Origin: Deltaproteobacteria bacterium
Lineage (GTDB): Bacteria; Myxococcota_A; UBA9042; PHBI01
Direction of reading: 5' to 3'
Assembly: GCA_011526585.1 (NCBI GenBank)
Contig: WYBB01000078.1
Location: 1 to 45,973 of the forward strand
Length of the DNA stretch: 45,973 nucleotides
Part shown: positions 16,494-23,756 of the stretch, in pieces
Position numbering within the stretch: the first letter of the stretch is position 1
How the letters are laid out: every line of letters starts with the position of its first letter
Program-made: the position numbers and the translations under genes
The notes under the pieces: model-generated
Database searches by the model: none
What the model was told of the DNA's origin: nothing
Seen by the model: the letters and a program-made list of their open reading frames with translations, nothing else

Positions 16494-18479
16494 GTGAAAC
16501 TCCAGATCAAGGACGAGTCGGGCAAGACCACCGTCGTCCCCATCACGCGCGACGAGATCACCATCGGTCGCAAGGAAGGCAACACGATCCGCCTGACCGA
16601 GCGCAACGTGTCGCGAACGCACGCGCGCTTCCTGAAGAAGGGCGACGAGATCCACGTCGAGGACGTGTCGCGCTACGGCACGCGCGTCAACGGTGAGCGC
16701 ATCACGGAGACGCGGCGCGTCGGCGCGGGCGACACGATCCAGATCGGCGACTACCTGCTCTCGCTCGAGGGCGTGAAGGCGGTCGAGGATCCGGCGCAGA
16801 TGAAGCAGGCGGCGGCAGGCGCGGCGGCGGCCGCCGTGTCGCAGTCGATGACCGAGTTCAAGGGCAACGAGAAGAAGCGCGCCGAGCTGGAGGCGGCGGC
16901 GAAGAACCAGATCGCCGCGGCCAAGGCCGAGATGGGTGAAAAGGGCGGCGCGAGCGCGAAGAAGAAGGAGCCGACGATCCCGCCCGGCGGCAAGAAGGAC
17001 CTCGAGCAGACCGGCGAGGTGAGCGGCGACGAGCTGCGGCGGAGCCGAGGCCAGGGCAAGAAGCGCATCGGCGCGAACCACCCGACGCTGGTGGCGGTGA
17101 CGACGCACCTGGCGGGCAGCGAGTATCCGATCACCACCGAGACGATGATCCTCGGGCGCACGGGCGAGAACGACCTCAAGGTCGACCATCACTCCATCAG
17201 CCGCAACCACGCGAAGATCGTAATGAAAGACGGCAAGGTCCGCATGGTGGATCTGCAGTCGAAGAACGGGATCCGGGTCAACGGCGAGTACTGGGAGGAG
17301 TCGTCGCTCAAGAGCGGCGACATCATCGAGCTCGGCAAGGTGCAGTTCCGGTTCGTCGAAAAAGGCGAGGAGTTCATCTTCCGCCCCGAGGACTACACCG
17401 AGGAGGCGCGCGCCGAGGAGCCGAAGAAGGGCGGCAAGGGCATGCTGGTGGCGATCCTGCTGCTGGCGGCCGGTGGCATCGCGGCCTTGTACTTCCTGGT
17501 GATCGCCAAGCCGTCGGACAAACCGATCGTGCCGAACGTCCCGGTCGGCAACACGATGGCGCCGCCGCAGCCGACGAGCGAGCCGCCGACCCAGCCCGCG
17601 ACGCAGCCGGACGTGGCGGTGGCCGCGCCGGATACGGTGGCCGCGGCCGCGCCCGATACGGCGGTGGCGACGGCGCCGCCGCCGACCCCGGTCGACAACA
17701 CGGTGGCGATCAAGGATCTGCTCGACAAGGCGAGCGCGGCGGCCGGGGCGCAGAAGTGGGACGAGGCGAGCCAGCACCTCGACGCGCTGCTGGCGCTCGA
17801 CGCCGAGCACGCGCAGGCCAAGGCGCTGCAAGCGAAGGTCGCATCGGAGAAAGCCGTGCAGGCGGCGTTCGCCGAGGCGCAGGCGGCGCAGGGCAAGAAC
17901 GATCTGCTCGGCACGTGGAAGGCGCTGCAGAAGCTCGCGGCGATGCCGCCCGACAGCAGCTACGCGGCGGCGGTGACCGAGATGCGCGGCGCGGTGGGCT
18001 CGGCGATCGCCAACGGGCTGGTGGACCAGGCCAAGCAGGCGCTCACGAAGAAGCAGTGGAACGACGCGATCGCGATGGCCGAGGAGGCGCAGAAGTACCT
18101 GCCCAACCACGCCGAGGCGCCGGAGGTGATCGCGAAGGCCAGGCGGCTCAAGGCCGACGAGGCGCGGCGGGATGCGCAGCGGGACCAGCCCAAGGAGCCC
18201 CCGCCGCCCAAGGAGCCCGCGGGCAAGAGCGCCGACGAGCTCTACAAGGAGGCGCGCGCGCTGCACAATACCGACGAGGCGGCGGCGCTGAAGCTCTATG
18301 AGCAGGCGGCGGGCAAGGGGTACGCGTCGGCGCACAAGATGATCGCCTCGATCAAGATCAAGCGCGGCGACAACAAGGGTGCGGTCGCGTCGTACAAGAA
18401 GTACTTGGAGCTCGTGCCCGGCGCGAAGGACGGGGACACGGTGCGCGACATCATCACCAAGCTCGGCGGTACTCCATAA
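16494..18479 (+). CDS. Double-FHA membrane protein with TPR/Sel1-like C-terminus
   Basis: From GTG 16494 the product is 661 aa. FHA domain 1 (about 20-90) has GR at 25-26, N38-V-S40-R-T-H43 and YGTRVNG. FHA domain 2 (about 200-290) has ILGRTGENDL, HSISRNHAKI and SKNGIRVNG. A Lys/Glu/Ala-rich linker joins them. One membrane helix (about 316-338, LVAILLLAAGGIAALYFLVIA) and a Pro/Ala/Thr-rich stretch lead to TPR helices (about 405-570) and a Sel1-like repeat near the end. FHA domains bind phosphothreonine, so the cytoplasmic part may read out Hanks-type kinases such as the one at 23757-25787, with the repeats on the other side of the membrane. This link is inference. The start was chosen at the first FHA strand; GTG 16365 is an alternative. 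Confidence 0.87.
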   Translation: MKLQIKDESGKTTVVPITRDEITIGRKEGNTIRLTERNVSRTHARFLKKGDEIHVEDVSRYGTRVNGERITETRRVGAGDTIQIGDYLLSLEGVKAVEDPAQMKQAAAGAAAAAVSQSMTEFKGNEKKRAELEAAAKNQIAAAKAEMGEKGGASAKKKEPTIPPGGKKDLEQTGEVSGDELRRSRGQGKKRIGANHPTLVAVTTHLAGSEYPITTETMILGRTGENDLKVDHHSISRNHAKIVMKDGKVRMVDLQSKNGIRVNGEYWEESSLKSGDIIELGKVQFRFVEKGEEFIFRPEDYTEEARAEEPKKGGKGMLVAILLLAAGGIAALYFLVIAKPSDKPIVPNVPVGNTMAPPQPTSEPPTQPATQPDVAVAAPDTVAAAAPDTAVATAPPPTPVDNTVAIKDLLDKASAAAGAQKWDEASQHLDALLALDAEHAQAKALQAKVASEKAVQAAFAEAQAAQGKNDLLGTWKALQKLAAMPPDSSYAAAVTEMRGAVGSAIANGLVDQAKQALTKKQWNDAIAMAEEAQKYLPNHAEAPEVIAKARRLKADEARRDAQRDQPKEPPPPKEPAGKSADELYKEARALHNTDEAAALKLYEQAAGKGYASAHKMIASIKIKRGDNKGAVASYKKYLELVPGAKDGDTVRDIITKLGGTP

Positions 18480-18523
18480 GCCGTCTGCTGGTCGGTTTCG
18501 AGGGACACGCGCTGCCCGCTCGT

Positions 18524-19480
18524 GTGAGGGCGATGGCGCGCGGCGGGACGTTGGCGGGGGTGGTGCTCTTCTCGCGCAACGTGCGCGACTCGGCGCAGTG
18601 GGGGGCGCTCATCGCGGAGATCGACGAGGCCTTCGCGGGCGCGGCGCACGCGCCGATCGTCGCGGTCGACCAGGAGGGCGGGCCGGTGCAGCGGCTCAAG
18701 CCGCCGGCGATCCCCGAGGCGACGGCGGTGCCGGCGATGGGCGAGCTGGCGCGGTTGCTGGGCGTCGACGAGTTCGAGGCGCTCGGTGAGGCGATGGGCC
18801 GGGAGCTCGCGGCGCTGGGCGTCAACGTCGACTTCGCGCCGGTGCTGGATGTCGACACGAACCCGGACAACCCGATCATCGGGCGGCGGGCGTTCGGCGA
18901 GACGCCGGCGGTGGTGAGCGAGCTGGCGCTGGCGTGGGCGCGTGGGCTCGCGCGGGCGGAGGTCGCCTGGTGCGGCAAGCACTTCCCGGGCCATGGCGAT
19001 ACGGTCCTCGACAGTCACCTGGCCCTGCCGCGGATCGTGCATGGGCGCGAGCGGCTCGACGCGATCGAGCTCCCGCCGTTCGCGGCCGCGGTCGCGGCGG
19101 GCGCGCCGATGATCATGACCGCGCACGTGATCTTCGAGGCGTTGGACGCGACGTCTCCTGCGACGCTCTCGGCGGAGGTGGTGCCGCGGATCCTGCGGCG
19201 CGAGCTCGGCTACGATGGCGTCGTGGTGAGCGACGACCTCGACATGCGCGCGATCCGGGATCACTACGACGTGCGCGAGGTCGCGGCGGGGCTCGGGCGC
19301 GCGCAGATCGATCTGGCCATGGTGTGTTACGACCTGGACTTCGCGGAGGCGCTCGCCGAGATCATGCCCGAGGACGCGCGAGCCGAAGCGCGCGTGGCGC
19401 GCTTGAGGGCGCGGCTCGGGAGGCCGCGCGTGGGCGGTTGGCCGCGCTTCCCCGAGGGCTTGCTCGCGCGCTGGGCGTGA
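18524..19480 (+). CDS. nagZ: Beta-N-acetylhexosaminidase NagZ (GH3)
   Basis: NagZ removes N-acetylglucosamine from anhydromuropeptides during peptidoglycan recycling in the cytoplasm. The product has the GH3 NagZ landmarks VDQEGGPVQRL, the His loop KHFPGHGDT-x-x-DSH (K152, H153), and the SDDLDM nucleophile loop (236-241). The first usual start codon is GTG 18524, giving 318 aa. However, the frame upstream (18485-18523) reads LLVGFEGHALPAR, which matches the first strand of NagZ proteins, and it has no ATG, GTG or TTG. A CTG at 18485/18488 or the ATA at 18476 may therefore be used. It directly follows the FHA gene and may be co-transcribed. Confidence 0.92.
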   Translation: MRAMARGGTLAGVVLFSRNVRDSAQWGALIAEIDEAFAGAAHAPIVAVDQEGGPVQRLKPPAIPEATAVPAMGELARLLGVDEFEALGEAMGRELAALGVNVDFAPVLDVDTNPDNPIIGRRAFGETPAVVSELALAWARGLARAEVAWCGKHFPGHGDTVLDSHLALPRIVHGRERLDAIELPPFAAAVAAGAPMIMTAHVIFEALDATSPATLSAEVVPRILRRELGYDGVVVSDDLDMRAIRDHYDVREVAAGLGRAQIDLAMVCYDLDFAEALAEIMPEDARAEARVARLRARLGRPRVGGWPRFPEGLLARWA

Positions 19481-19498
19481 GCGGCGGCCGTCGTCGCG

Positions 19499-20032
19499 TC
19501 ACGGGCGGGCCGGGGACTGCAGCGTGAAGCTGACGGCGGCGACGCGTGCCTCGTGCGCGAGCAGCCACCGTTTTCGATCGAGGCCACCGGCGTAGCCGGT
19601 CAGCGCGCCGTTGGCGCCGACGACGCGATGGCACGGGACGATGATGGCGATCGGGTTCCTGCCGTTGGCGGCGCCGACCGCACGCTCGGCGCCGGTGCGT
19701 CCGAGCGTGCGCGCGATGTCGCGATAGGCGAGGCGCTGGCCGAACGGGATGGCCTCGAGCGCGCGCCACACCGCGCGCTGAAACGGAGTGCCGCGGGCGG
19801 CGAGCGGCACGGTGAAGCGCTCGAGCGTGCCGGTGAAGTAGGCCGCGAGCTCGCGCTCGGCGAGATCGAGGAACGCCGTGGAGCGCGCGCACGAGGCCGC
19901 GGGAGGCGGGGATGATGCGTCGTCGCCGTCGGTGAAGGCGACCTCGACGAGGCCGAGAGCGTCGGCCCGCAGGCGGAGCGGGCCGAGCGGGGAGCGCAGC
20001 GAGCGCCAGGCGATGCACGTGTCGTCGTTCAT
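19499..20032 (-). CDS. ogt: Methylated-DNA--protein-cysteine S-methyltransferase
   Basis: The ATG at 20032 has GAGG 10 bp upstream and gives 177 aa. The active-site loop reads [12 protein letters not shown], with C134 as the alkyl acceptor, and the preceding [12 protein letters not shown] and [13 protein letters not shown] are the HTH/arginine-finger elements of the family. It transfers the methyl group from O6-methylguanine to itself. The gene lies directly after the AdaA-AlkA gene on the same strand. A GTG at 20044 overlaps that gene's stop by 4 bp, so the pair is surely one operon. The same pair (AdaA-AlkA plus Ogt) is adjacent in mycobacteria. Confidence 0.94.
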   Translation of the reverse strand: MNDDTCIAWRSLRSPLGPLRLRADALGLVEVAFTDGDDASSPPPAASCARSTAFLDLAERELAAYFTGTLERFTVPLAARGTPFQRAVWRALEAIPFGQRLAYRDIARTLGRTGAERAVGAANGRNPIAIIVPCHRVVGANGALTGYAGGLDRKRWLLAHEARVAAVSFTLQSPARP

Positions 20033-20040
20033 GTCGTTCC

Positions 20041-21453
20041 TCACGCATGCCAGAGATACATGACGGCGTAGGCGCGCCACGGGCGCCACGCCTCGGCGCG
20101 CGCCGTGATGGCGCGAGCCGTTTGCAGACCGAGCGCCTTCTTGACGCCGAGGTCCTCCGCCGGGAAGGCGTCGGGCCAACCCATCGCGCGCATCGCGATG
20201 TAGTTGGCCGTCCACGGGCCGATCCCCGGCAGCGCCTGCAGGCGCGCGATCGCGCGCTCGGGATCGAGCGGCGCGAGCGAGACGGCGCCGCGATCGACCG
20301 CGCGCGCCAGCGCGATCAGGGTGTGAGCCCGCGCGCCGGTGAGACCGAGCGCGCGCAGCGCGGTGTCCTCGCAACGCGCCAGGACCTCGGCGCGCGGGGC
20401 GCCGAAGGCGGCGACCAGGCGGCCGGCCAGCGTGGTGGCGGCGCGCACCGAGACCTGCTGTCCCAGGACGGCGCGCACGGCGGCCTCGAACGGGTCGAAC
20501 GAGCCCGGCACGCGCAGCCCGGGGTGACGCGCGACGAGCGGGGCGAGCCGTGGGTCGGCGCCGAGGCGCTCGCTCACGGCGTCGGGGTGGGCGTCGAGGT
20601 CGAAGAGGCGTCGCACGCGCTGCGCGATCTCGGCGACGCGCGGCGCGAGCGAGCCCGGCAGCGTGACCCGCAGCGCGCTTCGGCGCGGGTCCGGCGCGAC
20701 CTCGATCGCCGCCTCACCGATCAGGCGATGGTAGACGCCGTGCTCGACGCGCTCGAGGCCGGGCAGCGCGCGCGCGCCGAGGAACGCTGAGAGCGGCTCC
20801 CACGCGAGCGGCGGGCGATAGTCGAGGCGCAGCGTGAGCCGATCGCCCGGGCGCGAGGCGATCGCGGTCGTCGCGGGTGCGCGGCGCAGCGCCGACGGCG
20901 CGCACCCGAAGCGCTCGAGGAACGCCGCGTTGAAGCGGCGCACGCTCGAGAAGCCCGACGCGAACGCGACCTGCGTGAGCGGTAGCGGCGTGTCGTGCAG
21001 GAGCTGCTTCGCGATCGCGAGGCGACGTGTCTGCGCGAGCCCGACCGGCGTGACGCCGAGCTCGCGCATCAAGACGCGTCGCAGGTGCCGATCGCTGACG
21101 CCGAGCGCGGACGCGAGCTCCGGCGCGCGCGCCTCGTTCATGAAGCCGTGCTCGATCTGCTGGACGGCGAGGCGTCCGAGGCGAACGCTCGCGTCGACGG
21201 GCGCCGTGCCGGGCGCGAGCTCCGGCCGGCAGCGGAAACAGGCGCGGAAACCCTCGCGCTCTGCCTCCGCCGCCGAGCGGAAGAAACGGCAGCGCGTGCG
21301 TGCCGGCGTCCTCGCCGGGCAGATCGGGCGGCAGTACACGCCGGTCGTCGTCACGCCGACGAAGATCACACCGTCGAAGCGTGGGTCGCGCGCGCGGATC
21401 GCCTGGTAGCGTGCCTCGTCGGACTCGGTCTCGGCCACGGAGCTCATGCCCAT
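20041..21453 (-). CDS. alkA: AdaA-AlkA fusion: methylphosphotriester-sensing activator and 3-methyladenine DNA glycosylase
   Basis: The 470-aa protein joins three parts. Residues 8-78 form the Ada metal-binding domain with zinc cysteines C41, C45, C72 and C75 ([15 protein letters not shown]). Residues 90-190 are an AraC-type double HTH. From ~200 to the end lies AlkA: the N-terminal alpha-beta domain, LGQQVSV, the helix-hairpin-helix [13 protein letters not shown], and the catalytic Asp in [12 protein letters not shown]. Methylation of a zinc cysteine by DNA phosphotriesters would turn it into an activator of its own operon, while the glycosylase removes alkylated purines. Ogt follows immediately. 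Either of two Met codons (21453 or 21447) could start it. The 196 bp upstream to the next gene must hold the promoter; I could not pick out an Ada box. Confidence 0.93.
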   Translation of the reverse strand: MGMSSVAETESDEARYQAIRARDPRFDGVIFVGVTTTGVYCRPICPARTPARTRCRFFRSAAEAEREGFRACFRCRPELAPGTAPVDASVRLGRLAVQQIEHGFMNEARAPELASALGVSDRHLRRVLMRELGVTPVGLAQTRRLAIAKQLLHDTPLPLTQVAFASGFSSVRRFNAAFLERFGCAPSALRRAPATTAIASRPGDRLTLRLDYRPPLAWEPLSAFLGARALPGLERVEHGVYHRLIGEAAIEVAPDPRRSALRVTLPGSLAPRVAEIAQRVRRLFDLDAHPDAVSERLGADPRLAPLVARHPGLRVPGSFDPFEAAVRAVLGQQVSVRAATTLAGRLVAAFGAPRAEVLARCEDTALRALGLTGARAHTLIALARAVDRGAVSLAPLDPERAIARLQALPGIGPWTANYIAMRAMGWPDAFPAEDLGVKKALGLQTARAITARAEAWRPWRAYAVMYLWHA

Positions 21454-21649
21454 GGTGTAGTGCAGGTCCGCGGGTTCGTCTGGCCGTTTTCGGACCCGAG
21501 GGCAAGACGGTGCGCGAGTTCGTTGCTCAGGCGGCTGTGCGCACGAACGGGTCGGTCACGATTCGATGCTCGCAGGCGACTGAGTGTTGGCGGATGCGAC
21601 GCGAGATGGGGTGCGGATCGCGTTGACGACGACCATGCGCCGCGCCGGC

Positions 21650-22450
21650 TCAGGCACCGCGTGAGATACCGACTTTAGGTCCCGGTCGGAGAAGCTCGCG
21701 CAGTCGCTCGAGCTCGACATCCTGCCGGCGCAGCAGGTCCTGGAAGTGGGCGAGCTCTTGATGAACCTCGGTCGCAGCGCTCGAGCATGTGTCGAGATCG
21801 CCTCGGAGCGTCCGGACCTTGGTCTGGCGATCGTCGAGCTCGGCCTGTAGCGCCGAGGGATCAGGCGAGTACGGGAGCGTGGCCTCGATCGCCTCGATGC
21901 GGCGCTGGTGATCGCCGATCTCGCCCTTCAACTTGGCGGCCTGGTTCTGCCACAGCTCGAGCTCCCCCGTGAGCTCGTTGACCTTCTCCTGCGTGAGCTG
22001 CCGTTCGTGCTCGAGCAGGTGCAGCCGCTCTTGCATGTCGCGCGCCCGGATCGTTTCGGACGGCCCACCCTCCGGCGACTCGGTCACTTCCGGGGACGAC
22101 TCGGTCCTGGTGCTCCCGGCTTCGGGCGGCCCAGCCGGCCGTACGGCGCGCGCGCCCCGCGCTCCGGACGTCGCGTTACCGGTCAGGGTGCCGGCGATGG
22201 CCCCCGCTATCGCGCCCCCCTGCGCGGCCCTGCTCGCCGCCGCGACCGGGGGGTGCTGCGCTCCGCCCGGCTCCGTGCCCGTTCCGGTGCGCTGGACCGG
22301 GGCGAGCGCCGCGGCGCCCGCCGCGTACCCTTGCGCTCGAAGCTCCCGTTTGAGCTGCACGATGCCTGCACCGCCACGCGAAGTGGGGGCGCCCCCCGAA
22401 GAGGTGGGGGTCGCGTGCGACGCTGAGCTGCTCATGTCGGATGTCGTCAT
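21650..22450 (-). CDS. Coiled-coil protein with tag-like N-terminal motif and glycine zipper
   Basis: This 266-aa protein belongs to no family I know. Residues 1-30 are Ser/Thr/Gly/Ala-rich. Residues 33-51 carry the motif L33-K, L37-R, Y42-A, G45-A-A, L49, P51, then VQ, matching in spacing the protein at 1-1789. A small hydrophobic glycine-zipper-like stretch (GGAIAGAIAGTLTG, 78-91) could enter a membrane. A Pro/Glu/Ser linker follows, and ~134-255 is a long coiled coil with heptads of Leu/Ile in two segments split at YSPDPS. There is no signal peptide. It is divergent from a LuxR-type regulator, with an inverted repeat between them. An alternative Met lies at 22435. A secreted or injected effector is an attractive guess but unproven. 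Confidence 0.78.
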   Translation of the reverse strand: MTTSDMSSSASHATPTSSGGAPTSRGGAGIVQLKRELRAQGYAAGAAALAPVQRTGTGTEPGGAQHPPVAAASRAAQGGAIAGAIAGTLTGNATSGARGARAVRPAGPPEAGSTRTESSPEVTESPEGGPSETIRARDMQERLHLLEHERQLTQEKVNELTGELELWQNQAAKLKGEIGDHQRRIEAIEATLPYSPDPSALQAELDDRQTKVRTLRGDLDTCSSAATEVHQELAHFQDLLRRQDVELERLRELLRPGPKVGISRGA

Positions 22451-22495
22451 GCCGCGAAGTCTAGGTGTCGCAGGTCTTCGACATCAAAGCTTTCC

Positions 22496-22521
22496 GGGTT
22501 TACGCATGCCCGTGTAAACCC
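22496..22521. promoter_or_regulatory. Inverted repeat between coiled-coil gene and LuxR regulator
   Basis: GGGTTTAC (22496-22503) and GTAAACCC (22514-22521) are perfect 8-bp arms with a 10-bp spacer, 46 bp upstream of the coiled-coil gene and 69 bp upstream of the regulator start. The AT-rich arms stand out in this GC-rich window and make a good operator candidate for the divergent LuxR-type protein. Confidence 0.5.
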
Positions 22522-22589
22522 TTCTCCTGAAACAGGACATGAGGCGACCGCGGATTGCGCGGCGCCAAGGCGGATGCGATCATCGAAGC

Positions 22590-23582
22590 ATGAAAGCAGA
22601 CGCGGTGATCGATCTGGTGGAGGCGTGCTACCGGGACGAGCCCGATGAGAGTCGTTGGCTCGAGGGCATCGCGACCGCGGCTGGCCCTGTGCTGTCCGAC
22701 GGCCTCGGGACCAAGGTCAGCGTCTATTGCGTGCACGACGGCCAGGTCAGTACGACCAACGCGGCGTTCGCCCACGGCTGCGCACCGCAGTGGATGCGGC
22801 GCTTCTACGCGAAGCTCGGCGAGCCGCTGACGCCTCTCGGGCCTCGGCCGCCCGCATACAACGTCTGGTTCGACCGAACGTGCGGCACGGCGCTCGGGCT
22901 CGACCTGAGCGACCACGTGAGGGAGGCCTTGACGGAGTTCGGCGGCGCCCATGACTTCATCTGGATCAACGGGCGCGACCCGGGCGGCTTTGGGGTGTGG
23001 CTCGGCGCGCCGCGCACGCGCAAGGCGCGACTCGGAAAGCGTGACGCGCTGTTCGTCCGCGTCGCCGCGCACCTCGCGTCCGGCTATCGGTTGCGACGGC
23101 AGGGCCGGCGCGCCGAGCTCGCGCCCGAGGCGATCCTGCGACCGGACGGGCAGGTCGCGCACGCCGATGGGTCCGCGCACTCGCGGCAAGCGCGCGAGGA
23201 GCTCCGTCAGGCCGTGCTCGGGGTCGAGCGCGCGCGTAGCCTCGCGGTGCGGCGCGATCCCCAAGAAGCGACGATGGCATGGCGAGGACTCACCTCGGCG
23301 CGCTGGTCGCTGGTCGATCACTTCGAGTCCGATGGCAGGCGCTTCATCGTCGCTTATCGCAACGACGTCGTCGTGCCCTCGCGCGGCGCGCTCAGCGGGC
23401 GCGAGCTTCAGGTCATGGGCTTCGCCGCGCTCGGTCGCACGAACAAGGAGATCGCCTACGAGCTCGGGCTATCGCTCGCGACCGTGCGCGTGCTCATGCA
23501 CCGTTGCGCTCTCAAGCTGGGTGTGCGCCATCGCGCGGACGCGATCACACGCTTCTTCGCCCTGTCGAAGAGCGGCGACTGA
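22590..23582 (+). CDS. LuxR-family (GerE-type HTH) transcriptional regulator
   Basis: The ATG at 22590 gives 330 aa. The C-terminal HTH (about 268-322) has the classic LuxR layout: LSGRELQVMGFAALGRTNKEIAYELGLSLATVRVLMHR. The N-terminal 260 residues hold no receiver domain and no autoinducer domain that I recognise; FDRTCGTALGLDLSDH and FGVWLGAPR suggest a GAF/PAS-like sensory fold. Similar LuxR proteins without a kinase partner are common in Myxococcota. It is divergent from the coiled-coil protein gene, which is its most likely target via the repeat at 22496-22521. A perfect hairpin begins at its stop codon. Confidence 0.88.
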   Translation: MKADAVIDLVEACYRDEPDESRWLEGIATAAGPVLSDGLGTKVSVYCVHDGQVSTTNAAFAHGCAPQWMRRFYAKLGEPLTPLGPRPPAYNVWFDRTCGTALGLDLSDHVREALTEFGGAHDFIWINGRDPGGFGVWLGAPRTRKARLGKRDALFVRVAAHLASGYRLRRQGRRAELAPEAILRPDGQVAHADGSAHSRQAREELRQAVLGVERARSLAVRRDPQEATMAWRGLTSARWSLVDHFESDGRRFIVAYRNDVVVPSRGALSGRELQVMGFAALGRTNKEIAYELGLSLATVRVLMHRCALKLGVRHRADAITRFFALSKSGD

Positions 23583-23633
23583 CGTCCCACCGGCGTCGCC
23601 GACCACGTGGGATGGAAGGACGCCGGTGGGACG
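23583..23633. terminator. 15-bp perfect stem after the LuxR gene
   Basis: The arms 23583-23597 (CGTCCCACCGGCGTC) and 23619-23633 are exact reverse complements, with a 21-nt loop, starting at the regulator's stop codon. No T-tract follows. It probably terminates transcription from both sides in this convergent gap, but the stem is unusually long. Confidence 0.6.
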
Positions 23634-23642
23634 AGTCGTATC

Positions 23643-23723
23643 GCTCGCGACCCTGCGCCCTCCGCCGCCCTCTTCGGGCTCGACCGAGCCCTCGCGCCGT
23701 CTCCGGAGCTCCGGGTCGCGAGC
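23643..23723. repeat. 11-bp inverted repeat enclosing further hairpins
   Basis: GCTCGCGACCC (23643-23653) pairs perfectly with GGGTCGCGAGC (23713-23723). Inside lies GGGCTC-GACC-GAGCCC (23676-23691), a 6-bp stem with a 4-nt loop, and the 12-bp palindrome CCGGAGCTCCGG (23703-23714) overlaps the right arm. With the preceding stem it fills most of the 174-bp gap before the kinase stop. Terminator array or structured RNA are both possible. Confidence 0.5.
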
Positions 23724-23756
23724 TGTCGTTTCCTACTGACAGCGCTCCTCGGCTTA

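Noticed and set aside
21454..21649. Possible small gene or Ada box upstream of the AdaA-AlkA gene
   Set aside because: No frame with a good binding site; a 6-bp repeat (GTTCGT 21518-21523, ACGAAC 21543-21548) is too weak and too widely spaced to call.
1..22450. A complete contractile injection system
   Set aside because: No sheath, tube, baseplate, AAA+ or DUF4157-type gene is present; only two proteins with a possible cargo-like motif.
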